Both the position numbers and the translations under genes were made by a program. This document shows positions 18,151 to 26,189 of a stretch of DNA of 64,000 nt, in pieces (position 1 is the stretch's first letter; each line of letters begins with the position of its first letter). The notes under the pieces were generated by a model. It saw only the letters and a list, made by a program, of their open reading frames with translations, was not told where the DNA came from and did not search any database. The stretch is taken from assembly GCA_964604165.1 (NCBI GenBank), contig CAZRYF010000002.1, positions 99,895 to 163,894 of the forward strand, given 5' to 3'. Source of the DNA: JAYZDK01 sp964604165. GTDB lineage: Bacteria > Myxococcota_A > UBA796 > CAJQPC01.

Positions 18151-19226
18151 TGGCCCAGATTGCCCTCCACGGGATTGATGCCCACACCGCCCGAGAATTG
18201 AGGCGGGCCGGACACAAGCTCGTGGTGCCAGAGTCTCTTCCCTTAAGTCCGGACTTGGACCTGATCTTGATGAACTGGGAGTGCGAGAGCGGTCCTCGCT
18301 GGACCAGCGACGTGCGAGCCTTGGATCGACACATTCCGATCTTGGCCATCACCGCAAACGGGGACCAGGCCGAGGCCGCCCTCAGGGCGGAAGCTACAGA
18401 TGTCATCGTCGCCCCAATCCGGAACTCCATTCTCCTCTCCAGGGTCGCGGTCCACGTGGACTGCCGGGCGCGATTTGTGGAGATTCGAGATCTCCGCACC
18501 CGAGAGCTGCTCCACACAAGCCAGGGCCTTCGCATGGCCAGCGAGATCTCTCGTGCCCATGACTTTCTGGAACGATTGATCGACGCTTCCCCTGATCCGA
18601 TCATTGCCTCCGAAGCCAAGGGCCAGGTCCTGCTATTCAACCGCGCGGCCGAGAAGCTCTTGGGCTACAGCTCCCAGGAGGCCCGCGCCCGGCTGCACGT
18701 TAGCGACTTATACGCCGACGCAAGGGACTCAACACAGGTGCTGATGGCCATTCGATCGAGCCCCGAGGGCAGGTGCGAAAACTTCCGAACCCGCCTGCGC
18801 TCACGCACCGGTGAACCCATTCCCATCCTGCTCTCTGCTGCAGAGGTTCATGATCGGGACGGTGAGACTGTAGCCACGGTCGGCGTCTTTCGTGACACCA
18901 GAGAGAGCGACTCCCTGACCAGCCGTCTGCGGGACGCCACGAACCAACTGATCGCGTCGGAAAAGCGCTCCGCTGCCACGGAGCTGGCGGGCGCCACGGC
19001 CCATGAGCTCAACCAGCCCCTGACATCGGTCATGGGGATTCTGGAGTTGGCCATTCTCAAGGCCGAGGAGGATGAAGACCTCAGAGAGCGCTTGGAACGA
19101 GCCTACAACCAGCTGGAGCGCATGGCGGAGATTGTCCGCAGCCTGTCCCGCATCACCCGATACCGAACAAAGCAGTACGTAGAGGGCATAGACATCCTGG
19201 ACCTGGACCCGCCGACGAACTTCTAG
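18150..19226 (+). CDS. receiver-like / PAS / HisKA protein lacking an ATPase domain
   Basis: 358 residues. Residues 1-110 resemble a degenerate receiver domain (DLDLILMNWE, then HIPILAITANGDQAEAALRAEA). A PAS domain spans about 147-255 (FLERLIDASPDPIIASEA ... RDTRESDSL). Residues about 275-345 are a HisKA dimerisation helix pair with phospho-acceptor His near 286 (ATAHELNQPLTSVMG). The protein stops 20 residues later (YVEGIDILDLDPP), with no N, G1 or G2 boxes. It therefore cannot autophosphorylate by itself and would need a partner kinase, or act as a scaffold. The start overlaps larC by one base (TAATG). The terminal IxDLD motif looks like a natural end in such HisKA-only proteins, but this is from memory. 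Confidence 0.78.
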   Translation: MAQIALHGIDAHTARELRRAGHKLVVPESLPLSPDLDLILMNWECESGPRWTSDVRALDRHIPILAITANGDQAEAALRAEATDVIVAPIRNSILLSRVAVHVDCRARFVEIRDLRTRELLHTSQGLRMASEISRAHDFLERLIDASPDPIIASEAKGQVLLFNRAAEKLLGYSSQEARARLHVSDLYADARDSTQVLMAIRSSPEGRCENFRTRLRSRTGEPIPILLSAAEVHDRDGETVATVGVFRDTRESDSLTSRLRDATNQLIASEKRSAATELAGATAHELNQPLTSVMGILELAILKAEEDEDLRERLERAYNQLERMAEIVRSLSRITRYRTKQYVEGIDILDLDPPTNF

Positions 19227-19504
19227 ACCGGATTTTTCACCAGGCTTCGTTACGAGGGCTCGAAGTGCGCCAGCGAGGCGGGTTTTGGCGTGGCTCCGTG
19301 GGCGACGGGGTGCTGAAGCACGCCAACCCGCAGGGGGGCGAAAGCCCTCGCCGCAGGCGGGGGACCGTACGGGTCGGGGGGACGCGACAAGGGCCGCCGC
19401 AGCAAGCAATTCGGGGCCGCCAGCTGGAGCGTAGCGGAAGCCGGCGAAAGCCCTCGCCGAACGGCGAGGGACCGTAGGGAAGAACGGCTGGTGAAATATC
19501 CGGG
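19227..19504 (+). repeat. 278-bp structured element with terminal inverted repeats and two hairpin modules
   Basis: The ends ACCGGATTTTTCACCAG (19227-19243) and CTGGTGAAATATCCGGG (19488-19504) are inverted repeats matching at 15 of 17 bases. Inside are two copies of a module beginning GGCGAAAGCCCTCGCCG (about 19338 and 19443): a GGC-GAAA-GCC hairpin with a GNRA loop and then a CTCGCC/GGCGAG hairpin, followed by GGGACCGTA. No convincing coding sequence is present. It begins at the base after the stop of the HisKA gene. It could be a MITE-like or REP-like mobile repeat or a structured RNA; the sequence alone does not decide. Confidence 0.6.
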
Positions 19505-19521
19505 CTCGTCCCAGCGGGGGA

Positions 19522-19731
19522 CTAGTGGGGGAAGTGGTTCCGCAGATTCGCGCCCGCGGCGCTGCCGCTGACTCCGGGCGTGGCCCCAGCGTTGTTCAGG
19601 AGTTGGCTGTTGCTGCTTGCCCCTGGATTCGTTCGATCGCCCAGGCGGGTGTTGTTCCCCTGTGGACAGGGGTTTGCAAACGCGACGGACGCGACAGAAA
19701 AGGCTGCGACAACAAAAAGAATCTTCTTCAT
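19522..19731 (-). CDS. small secreted protein, unknown function
   Basis: 69 residues from the ATG at 19731, which has GGAG 6 bases upstream. MKKILFVVAAFSVASVAFA is a clear signal peptide, cleaved before NPCPQGNN. The mature part of about 50 residues is rich in Asn, Gly, Ser and Ala, has a single Cys and ends NLRNHFPH. No family is recognised. A sigma-54 promoter match lies 66-81 bases upstream. It is downstream of the Tad operon in the same direction but has its own promoter. It may be a secreted or surface-associated small protein co-regulated with the pilus. Confidence 0.65.
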   Translation of the reverse strand: MKKILFVVAAFSVASVAFANPCPQGNNTRLGDRTNPGASSNSQLLNNAGATPGVSGSAAGANLRNHFPH

Positions 19732-19796
19732 TTGAATCTCCAGACCGTTGGGCCTTTCCCTGTGGATCCCAGTCATACCGGGGTGCCCCTTAGTTT

Positions 19797-19812
19797 AGCA
19801 AGCCTCATGCCA
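19797..19812 (-). promoter_or_regulatory. sigma-54 promoter for the small secreted protein gene
   Basis: Read on the minus strand this is TGGCATGAGGCTTGCT. It matches the RpoN consensus TGGCAC-N5-TTGCW at all but one fixed position, with the required 10-base gap between the -24 GG and the -12 GC. Transcription would start near 19785, giving a leader of roughly 55 bases before the ATG at 19731. Confidence 0.7.
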
Positions 19813-19889
19813 AATAAAATCAGCCAATTCGCAGGAAACCAAGGGGTGTGGGACATCATTGTCTCACAGAACCCCTCCAACCGGGGCTG

Positions 19890-20828
19890 CTACACCTCAA
19901 TTGTCACCACGCGCTTGATGATGACGGCCCCCACAATCTGTAGGGTCAACATCATTACCATCATGAACAAACCAATGGGGGTAGTCCAGAGCCGGCGGAT
20001 GAGATCTGGATCCAGCACAAACAGAATCCCGGCCAGGACAAAGGGCATGAAGGTAATGATTACGCCCTGAGACTTGCCCTGAGCGGTCAGCGTCTTGATC
20101 CGCCCCTCCACCTTCTTGCGCTCGCGAACCGTCTCCGCGATGGTGTCGAATGTCTCCGTCAGGTTTCCGCCGGACTGGCGCAGAATGTTGATGGACGTGA
20201 CCATAATCTGCACATCTTCCGTGCCGATTCGGTCCTCCAACCCAAGCAGCGCGTCTTCGAGTGGAACCCCAAGTCGCTGCTGTGAGAGCACCAGGGCAAA
20301 CTCCTCAGCAATGGGGTTGTCCATTTCATCCTTCACCATGTCCATGGACTGGATCAGCGAGAGACCTGACTTGAGGCCATTGGACATGAATGTCAACCCA
20401 TCGAGCATCTGGATTTCAAACCGATCAATTCGCCTGGCCCACATGCTCTCCACCACCACCCTGGGAAGGTTGTAGCCGGTAGGAATGCCAAAGGGCCCCA
20501 CCGCGAGAAACAAGGCGAAAGCCAGGCGAAACGTGTTGTAGCCGGTCCCAATGGGCAACCCCGCCAACACCGCAAAGCCCAGAAAGAAGAACACCCCCAT
20601 GGACACCAGAATCATGAGCGTGCACTGGCGGGCCGACACCGCCAGGAACATGCGATCAAAAGTCTCCACCATCCAAGCGATGTAGCCGGAGCTTCTCTTC
20701 TCAAATGACTTGAAGATCCAGGGCGCCAAGAACCATCCCAGTACACACCAGGCCACGAATACGAAGGTCAGCACGAACCAGGCCCCGCCCGGCAAAAAGC
20801 GCCATGTGTCCAGCAACCACTCAGTCAT
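19890..20828 (-). CDS. tadB: TadB/TadC-like type II secretion F-domain inner-membrane protein
   Basis: 312 residues with N-terminal hydrophobic helices (about 12-36, 68-90, 98-116), a cytoplasmic T2SSF domain (DGLTFMSNGLKSGLSLIQSM ... SINILRQSGGNLTETFDTIA ... IKTLTAQGKSQGVII) and two C-terminal helices. It is the polytopic platform of the Tad pilus machine that works with the TadA ATPase. The ATG overlaps the tadZA stop by four bases. Most Tad loci have a TadB plus a TadC; only this one is visible here, and its length and QSGGNLxE motif favour TadB. Confidence 0.88.
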   Translation of the reverse strand: MTEWLLDTWRFLPGGAWFVLTFVFVAWCVLGWFLAPWIFKSFEKRSSGYIAWMVETFDRMFLAVSARQCTLMILVSMGVFFFLGFAVLAGLPIGTGYNTFRLAFALFLAVGPFGIPTGYNLPRVVVESMWARRIDRFEIQMLDGLTFMSNGLKSGLSLIQSMDMVKDEMDNPIAEEFALVLSQQRLGVPLEDALLGLEDRIGTEDVQIMVTSINILRQSGGNLTETFDTIAETVRERKKVEGRIKTLTAQGKSQGVIITFMPFVLAGILFVLDPDLIRRLWTTPIGLFMMVMMLTLQIVGAVIIKRVVTIEV

Positions 20829-23020
20829 CGGCGGCCCCTGGGAATAGGCTCATTGGCCTGGGTCTGGGCGAAGAGACCCTTGGGGAGCGCGATTCCGCGG
20901 GCTTCCAAATCGTGAACAAACCGTGGAATAAACCCGGTGGAAACAAAGTGTCCATCCACCTTGCCCTCCTTGCTCACACCGGTCTGCTTCCAGACAAAGA
21001 TGTCCTGCATCGTAATGACCTGGCCTTCCATGCCGGTCACCTCGGAGATCTGGACAACCTTGCGGCTTCCATCCGAGAGTCTCGTTTGCTGAATGATGAT
21101 GTCCACAGCTGCGCTGATCTGCTCTCGAATGGCCCGAGAGGGAAGCTCCAACCCGGCAAACATCACCAGGGTCTCCAGGCGGGCAATGCAGTCCCGAGGA
21201 GAGTTGGAGTGGACCGTGGTCAAGGACCCATCATGGCCGGTATTCATGGCCTGCAGCATGTCCACCGCCTCCGCCCCACGACACTCTCCCACCACGATTC
21301 GGTCAGGACGCATGCGAAGACAGTTCTTCACCAGGTCCCGAATGTCCACCTCGCCAACCCCCTCGATGTTTGCAGGGCGGCTCTCCAGGCGCACCAAATG
21401 AGGTTGGTTGAGCTGCAGCTCCGCTGAGTCCTCGATGGTGACGATGCGCTCTCCGCTGGGAATGAAACCGGAGAGGACATTGAGCAGCGTGGTCTTACCA
21501 GAGCCCGTCCCCCCGCTGATCAGCACATTGAGTCGCGCCTCAACACAGGCACGAAGAAAGTCGGCAATTTCCGAGGTGAACGTACCGAAATTCACCAGAT
21601 CCTTGGGTCCAAAGGGCTCCCGCGCGAACTTTCGAATGGTGATGCACGGGCCATCCAGGGCCAAGGGAGGGATGATGGCGTTGACGCGAGAGCCGTCCTT
21701 CAGCCGCGCGTCTACCATGGGGGACTTCTCATCGATTCGGCGCCCAAGGGGGGCCACAATTCGCTCGATCACAGCCATCAACTGAGCATCGTCGGTAAAC
21801 GAGGCATCGGTGGGGACCATCTTTCCATCCATTTCCACGAAGATGTCTTCCCGGCTGTTGACCATCACCTCGGTGATACGGTCGTCTGCGAGAAAATCCT
21901 CCAGAGGCCCAAGCCCCAGCGCCTCGTCCACCACCTCCTTCACGATGCGCTGGCGCGCATTCCGATCCTTGATCCCGGTCCCGACCTCGTCCAGAATGCG
22001 GGCTGCTGTCTGCTTGACCCGCTCTCGCAGCGCGGCTTCACGCCCTTCGTCGTCCAGATCCTTGTCAATGTTCTTGAGGTCGATGGACTCCACCATGCGC
22101 TTGTGGATGAGCATCTTCACAGCGGTCCGCGGGTCGATCTCCGAGCGCTTTCGGCTCTTCTTGCCCCTCGCCTTCTGGTAGGCCTTCAGCTCTGCACCCA
22201 GCTCCTGGCCTCCGCCCCCTCTTCCTCCCAACACCTCGCCCAGCTCCCGCCGGGCCACCTTGTCCATTTCCTCGAGCATCCTGCGCTCCACAATCTGCCG
22301 CACGAATTCGTCGTAGTGGCGAGAGAGCTGAGCGCGGGGGTTGCCAAGAACAAAAGGCTTGGCCTGCAGGGTGGCTTGCCGGCAGAGGGGGACGTCCTCC
22401 GGAAAGGCCACAAGAATGGGGCGCTGAAGCTTTTGGGTCACCACTTCCTGGCTCATACCACCGCTGTCTGAGAACTGATTCAAGACGACCTTCATCAGCT
22501 CCTTTGGAAAGTGGAGGGCTTGCAGTTGGTCCACAAACCGACGGGTGTGGTTGAGGACCATTGGATCCGGGGTGGCCAGGATCAGAAATGCCGAGGCTTG
22601 CTCCAGGACCTTGACGTTCATGGAGTGAATGCCGACTCCACAATCCACAATGATGTAGTCGCAGATGGGCTTCAACAGCTCCAACAGACGGCCCAGCGCT
22701 TCGGGAGACACCCCTTCCGCTTGCTGGGGGTCCAACGCAAGGGGAAGCACGCCCATTCCGGCTGGATGGGCCGAAATGTACTGCCGTACCTGGGCGGACT
22801 CCAACTTGGCAGCATAGGGCGCGAAATCGGCGAGACACTTCACCTTGCTCATTCCAAGCAACGCCTGCACATCACCACAACTCTCGGTGTCCAGGTCCAG
22901 GACCAGCACCCTTGCGCGAGTCTCCTTCAGGAAAGAGAAACCAGCGTTTACCGCGAACACGGACTTGCCGACGCCATCACGAGCGCCTCCAACCGCAATG
23001 ATCCGGCACGGGCCGGCCAC
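20825..23020 (-). CDS. TadZ-TadA fusion: MinD-like ATPase joined to CpaF-type pilus assembly ATPase
   Basis: 731 residues. Residues 1-265 are a MinD/ParA-like TadZ domain with P-loop GGARDGVGKS (the signature Lys of the deviant Walker A is Arg here), LVLDLDTESCGDVQALLG and YIIVDCGVG. A charged linker leads to a full TadA/CpaF secretion ATPase from about residue 310: FLADDRITEVMVN, Walker A GGTGSGKTTLLNVLSG near 503, VTIEDSAELQL, RPDRIVVGECRGAEAVDMLQ and HDGSLTTVHSNSP. TadZ places the machine at the pole and TadA powers pilus extension; here both are one chain. No stop or frame change interrupts the join. Starts 2 bases after the secretin stop. Confidence 0.93.
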   Translation of the reverse strand: MAGPCRIIAVGGARDGVGKSVFAVNAGFSFLKETRARVLVLDLDTESCGDVQALLGMSKVKCLADFAPYAAKLESAQVRQYISAHPAGMGVLPLALDPQQAEGVSPEALGRLLELLKPICDYIIVDCGVGIHSMNVKVLEQASAFLILATPDPMVLNHTRRFVDQLQALHFPKELMKVVLNQFSDSGGMSQEVVTQKLQRPILVAFPEDVPLCRQATLQAKPFVLGNPRAQLSRHYDEFVRQIVERRMLEEMDKVARRELGEVLGGRGGGGQELGAELKAYQKARGKKSRKRSEIDPRTAVKMLIHKRMVESIDLKNIDKDLDDEGREAALRERVKQTAARILDEVGTGIKDRNARQRIVKEVVDEALGLGPLEDFLADDRITEVMVNSREDIFVEMDGKMVPTDASFTDDAQLMAVIERIVAPLGRRIDEKSPMVDARLKDGSRVNAIIPPLALDGPCITIRKFAREPFGPKDLVNFGTFTSEIADFLRACVEARLNVLISGGTGSGKTTLLNVLSGFIPSGERIVTIEDSAELQLNQPHLVRLESRPANIEGVGEVDIRDLVKNCLRMRPDRIVVGECRGAEAVDMLQAMNTGHDGSLTTVHSNSPRDCIARLETLVMFAGLELPSRAIREQISAAVDIIIQQTRLSDGSRKVVQISEVTGMEGQVITMQDIFVWKQTGVSKEGKVDGHFVSTGFIPRFVHDLEARGIALPKGLFAQTQANEPIPRGRR

Positions 23021-23022
23021 GC

Positions 23023-24453
23023 TTACTGTCTCACTTCTTGAAGGTTGAAGGCGTCCTTGATCTCCTGGTTTGCACTGGAGCTGGACTCATGCACCTTCGG
23101 CGTCAAAAAGACGAGGAATTGGCTCTTGGACTTCTTGTAGTCTTTGTTTGCATACAAGTTGAAGACGGCACCGGTCGTGTCGTAGCTGGGAACGCGATTG
23201 TAGCTCACCTTGGAGAGCACCCGCTGAAGCCCTCCCACCACAATGCTCTCTCCCGCCCGACAGAACTCGCTGGTGCCCAGGGTGGTGCGATCCACCGCCT
23301 GGTACCCATTCGGTGCGACCTCTCCCAGGTCCGTGACCGAGATGCTGAGGTCCATGTCTACATCATTGCCCTGAGCGTACGGTGTCACGTCGAGCCCGAT
23401 GCCAATGTCCTTCCACTCCACGCTTGTCACGAGCCCCGTGGTCACCAGGTAGGGATACTCAAACCCGCTGAAGAGCGAGGCGGTATCACCGCTCTTTACC
23501 GCCACGGTCGGGTTTTCAAGCACGCGGGCATAGCCCGAGGACTTGGCCCGTTCCAGCCGTGGAAGCAAGGTCGAGACCGTCGCGGTGGCAGATCCCTGCC
23601 ATCCTCCCCAGGCTCCCCCCTGGAAGTCTCGTTCGAAGAAGACATCCACGCCGGTGGCCATGAGAGGACGCCACTCGAATCCCCAGATGGAGGACATGCT
23701 TTTCGCCAGTTGCACGTAGTGCACCAGGATCGTGACGGTCTTCGCATGCCCGGGAATCCGTTGCACCGGACGAATCTCCAGCACATTGATCACTGCCTCG
23801 TAATAGGCGCGAGCAATGGCCTCGGCCCGACGAGATGCTGCTTCAGAGTGCACAATGCCCTCCAAAATAATCTGGCCGTTGATCAATCGAGCATCGACTC
23901 CCGGCACGCCGATGTCATCCTGAATGACCGAGGCGATGAGCCGCTGGGACACGGGGGATAGCTCCACCTGCTGTTCCACCAATGGTTCCCTTCTCGCCAG
24001 GTCACGTACACGCTGCATCTCGTCGTCCAGCGCAACGCTGCCCAGGATGTACACGCGCTCGTTGACGATCTTGAAATTGAGGCCTTCGATGTCGTTGAGC
24101 AGCTCCTGCACGTTCTGCATGACCCTTCGAAGGTTCTTGGGAACCACCGTGACCAGCACCTTGTCTCGCAGATCCCCACGGCTGTCGTAGATCAGAAGCT
24201 CCGAGTAGCTGGTAGCGAGACCTTTCACGATGAACTCTCGCTGGCGCCCGGTCTCAGAAATCCGCAGGTCCCCAGGAGACGAACGCACGATGCGTGAAAT
24301 GTCGTAAGGGGTCTTCACGATGTCCGTTGTCTTCACCACCAACAGGATGTCCGGAATGTTGTCCTCGTCGGCCAGCCCGCGTTCGGGCCAAAGAGAACCA
24401 ACGACGGCGGCTGCAGCCAGGCCGATCACAAGTGCTTTCTTCAGACGTCGCAT
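23023..24453 (-). CDS. cpaC: CpaC/RcpA-type outer-membrane secretin of the Tad pilus
   Basis: 476 residues from the ATG at 24453, 7 bases after the cpaB stop; an earlier in-frame start inside cpaB is less likely. MRRLKKALVIGLAAAAVVGS is a signal peptide. An N-terminal pilus/BON-like region (VVPKNLRRVMQNVQELLNDI, then INGQIILEGIVHS) precedes the secretin core with ARVLENPTVAVKSGDTASLF, SGFEYPYLV, GIGLDVTPYAQGNDVDMDLS, VVGGLQR and FLVFLTPKVHES. It forms the outer-membrane pore for the Flp pilus. No lipoprotein pilotin is seen nearby. Confidence 0.92.
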   Translation of the reverse strand: MRRLKKALVIGLAAAAVVGSLWPERGLADEDNIPDILLVVKTTDIVKTPYDISRIVRSSPGDLRISETGRQREFIVKGLATSYSELLIYDSRGDLRDKVLVTVVPKNLRRVMQNVQELLNDIEGLNFKIVNERVYILGSVALDDEMQRVRDLARREPLVEQQVELSPVSQRLIASVIQDDIGVPGVDARLINGQIILEGIVHSEAASRRAEAIARAYYEAVINVLEIRPVQRIPGHAKTVTILVHYVQLAKSMSSIWGFEWRPLMATGVDVFFERDFQGGAWGGWQGSATATVSTLLPRLERAKSSGYARVLENPTVAVKSGDTASLFSGFEYPYLVTTGLVTSVEWKDIGIGLDVTPYAQGNDVDMDLSISVTDLGEVAPNGYQAVDRTTLGTSEFCRAGESIVVGGLQRVLSKVSYNRVPSYDTTGAVFNLYANKDYKKSKSQFLVFLTPKVHESSSSANQEIKDAFNLQEVRQ

Positions 24454-24460
24454 TTCTCGC

Positions 24461-25252
24461 TCACTGGATGTCGAACATCTTTCGACGCCGAGAGCGCACA
24501 CGCTCCTGAATGCCGAGAGTCGATGGAATGGTGGCTGGACTGAGCTTTACCTCCTTCTCCGTCTCCCACAGGGAGCGCAAAGAAAGAGAGAGGTCCCCCA
24601 CAGACTGGGCCATGATGAGTTTCTGGGCCTCCGAGGCCTTCACCGCCAAGGTGATGGTCGGGTTGCCCTGCAGGCCGTCGCTGGTGGATCCTCCCTCCTC
24701 ACCCGGAGCGAAGCTCCTCACTGCCGCTTGTCCGATGTCGTTGCCCACGGACAGCACCCACACATTCTGAAACAAGGTGACAGTGCGGAAGTCAGATGAC
24801 TCCCCCCGACCAAAGTCAAAAGTTCCGAGGACATCGACGAAGTTACCCGGACGGATGTGCCCGCCCACCGCGTTCATGACGTTGACATAGACAGCCACCG
24901 CACGGCTCTGACTGGGAACGAAGTAGGCCAGGCCCGCATCGCTGGGGCGAAGAAGCTTGGTAGCCAGCACCTGTTCTCCCTGCAGAATGGGAGAGCTTGA
25001 GATCTGCCCCACGACCAGATCCACTTCCTCGAGGGCCTGCGGCTGCTGCCACTTGGCAGGAATCTCCTGAATTTCGAACATGGTCTCATCGAGCTTCTCT
25101 GACTCCCGAACGTTTCGCGTTGCCACAACCGTTCTCTTCAGCTCGCTGAGTTGCAGCAGCTCTCGCTCTCGCTCCGCCACGTACCGACACTGGGCAAAAG
25201 TCGACAGCCCGGCCACGATGAGCGCCACCAGAAATGCCGTTGGATTCTTCAC
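24461..25252 (-). CDS. cpaB: CpaB/RcpC Flp pilus assembly protein (SAF domain)
   Basis: 263 residues. Residues 1-22 form a membrane anchor or signal. A SAF domain follows (VVATRNVRESEKLDETMFEI ... VVGQISSSPILQGEQVLATKLL), then the RcpC region VAVYVNVMNAVGGHIRPGNF and VDVLGTFDF, and TITLAVKASEAQKLIMAQS. CpaB is a periplasmic Tad component that may contact peptidoglycan and the secretin. The gene lies between the third flp gene (81-base gap) and cpaC. Confidence 0.93.
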   Translation of the reverse strand: MKNPTAFLVALIVAGLSTFAQCRYVAERERELLQLSELKRTVVATRNVRESEKLDETMFEIQEIPAKWQQPQALEEVDLVVGQISSSPILQGEQVLATKLLRPSDAGLAYFVPSQSRAVAVYVNVMNAVGGHIRPGNFVDVLGTFDFGRGESSDFRTVTLFQNVWVLSVGNDIGQAAVRSFAPGEEGGSTSDGLQGNPTITLAVKASEAQKLIMAQSVGDLSLSLRSLWETEKEVKLSPATIPSTLGIQERVRSRRRKMFDIQ

Positions 25253-25332
25253 CTACACCTCGAATCTTGCGCGCGGAAACCCACCCGGCGGACAATACCA
25301 GTAGCAGACCCGGGAAGAAAGATCGCCCTCTT

Positions 25333-25551
25333 TCACCTTCGATTGTTCGATGCGGCGCCCTGGTTGCTCAACACGGTCTCAGAATTGTCCACCAGATCGT
25401 CGAATCCTTCCTGAAACCCAGGACCAAAGGCGATCCAGCCGATGGCCACAATCCCGATGACCACCACGGAGATGTAGAGCATGTACTCCACGGTGCTCTG
25501 ACCGGAGCGGGCCTGTCGCCGCTGCAATCTGCCTCGCCCGGCTCCAGTCAC
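25333..25551 (-). CDS. Flp-type pilin, third copy
   Basis: 72 residues from a GTG that overlaps the prepilin peptidase stop (GTGA). A TTG 8 codons later with GAGG five bases upstream is an alternative start. The leader ends QARSG, with predicted cleavage before QSTVEYMLYISVV; Glu at +5 and Tyr at +6 match Flp pilins. A single helix (about 22-42) is followed by a 30-residue tail (GPGFQEGFDDLVDNSETVLS). It is the longest of the three pilins, so it may be a minor or tip subunit. It was not obvious as a separate gene because the frame stays open far upstream. Confidence 0.8.
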   Translation of the reverse strand: MTGAGRGRLQRRQARSGQSTVEYMLYISVVVIGIVAIGWIAFGPGFQEGFDDLVDNSETVLSNQGAASNNRR

Positions 25552-26018
25552 GGGGCTACCGACAGGCGCGCAAGCAACACAGCTGCGGCCACCACGGGCA
25601 CCCAAGGCACACGGGTCACTGGGCCCTCCCCGTGTCGAACCCGACGCCAGATATGGGCTGGTTGAAGCCGCCCCTTCCAGAAAAGCACGGCCACCGCCGC
25701 GGGAAGAGAGAGCACATAGGTGAGCACACAAGCCCGAAGAGCCAGGGATACGCCCCAAAAACCCCCCACTGCCATGAGAAGTTTCGCATCGCCCGCGCGA
25801 ATGGCTCCTCCCAACAGCCACCCCGGCAGCATCAGCACCAGCGCGAGCCCTATTCCCGACAATGCCTCCAACGCTGTCCCCCCAGTCAGCCCCATGCCAA
25901 TCCCCAGGGCCATGCCACCGAAGGTGAGCTGGTTCGGCACCCGACTTCGGGTCAGGTCCGTCACCAGCGCCACTCCCACCAGGGCCGCGACCGCCACATC
26001 TGCTGCGTTTGGATGCAA
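25548..26018 (-). CDS. tadV: A24-family prepilin peptidase (TadV/CpaA)
   Basis: 156 residues with about five membrane helices. The two aspartyl catalytic sites are in TDLTRSRVPNQLTFGG (Asp of TDL, followed by the usual RVPN) and GAIRAGDAKLLMAVGG (the GxGD-type Asp as AGD). It cleaves the leader of prepilins at the Gly, here in the three Flp genes that surround it. The predicted start is TTG at 26018, without an obvious Shine-Dalgarno; an internal GTG is possible. It lacks the N-methylase domain, as in TadV. Confidence 0.9.
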   Translation of the reverse strand: MHPNAADVAVAALVGVALVTDLTRSRVPNQLTFGGMALGIGMGLTGGTALEALSGIGLALVLMLPGWLLGGAIRAGDAKLLMAVGGFWGVSLALRACVLTYVLSLPAAVAVLFWKGRLQPAHIWRRVRHGEGPVTRVPWVPVVAAAVLLARLSVAP

Positions 26019-26030
26019 AGAGACCAGCCG

Positions 26031-26189
26031 TCACGGGTAGGGAGACTGCACGACTTCCCGTGCGTTTTGAAAGGAAGCAGAGGTCGAGTCGCCCAGGAGC
26101 TTGAAGCCCGCCGCCAACACAATGCCAAGCACCGAGATCACGAGCATGTACTCGATGATTGTCTGGCCGTGGCGAGAGGACCGACTCAC
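26031..26189 (-). CDS. Flp-type pilin, second copy
   Basis: 52 residues from a GTG that overlaps the stop of the first pilin (GTGA). Leader MSRSSRHG, cleavage before QTIIEYMLVISVLGIVLAAG; Glu +5 and Tyr +6 are conserved. The mature protein would be 44 residues with a short tail ending REVVQSPYP. It is far smaller than the open frame that contains it. The prepilin peptidase follows 12 bases later. Confidence 0.85.
   Translation of the reverse strand: MSRSSRHGQTIIEYMLVISVLGIVLAAGFKLLGDSTSASFQNAREVVQSPYP

Noticed and set aside
19227..19504. Insertion that truncated a full histidine kinase
   Set aside because: Attractive because the gene stops at the element edge, but the IxDLD end looks natural for HisKA-only proteins, and no ATPase remnant is seen downstream.
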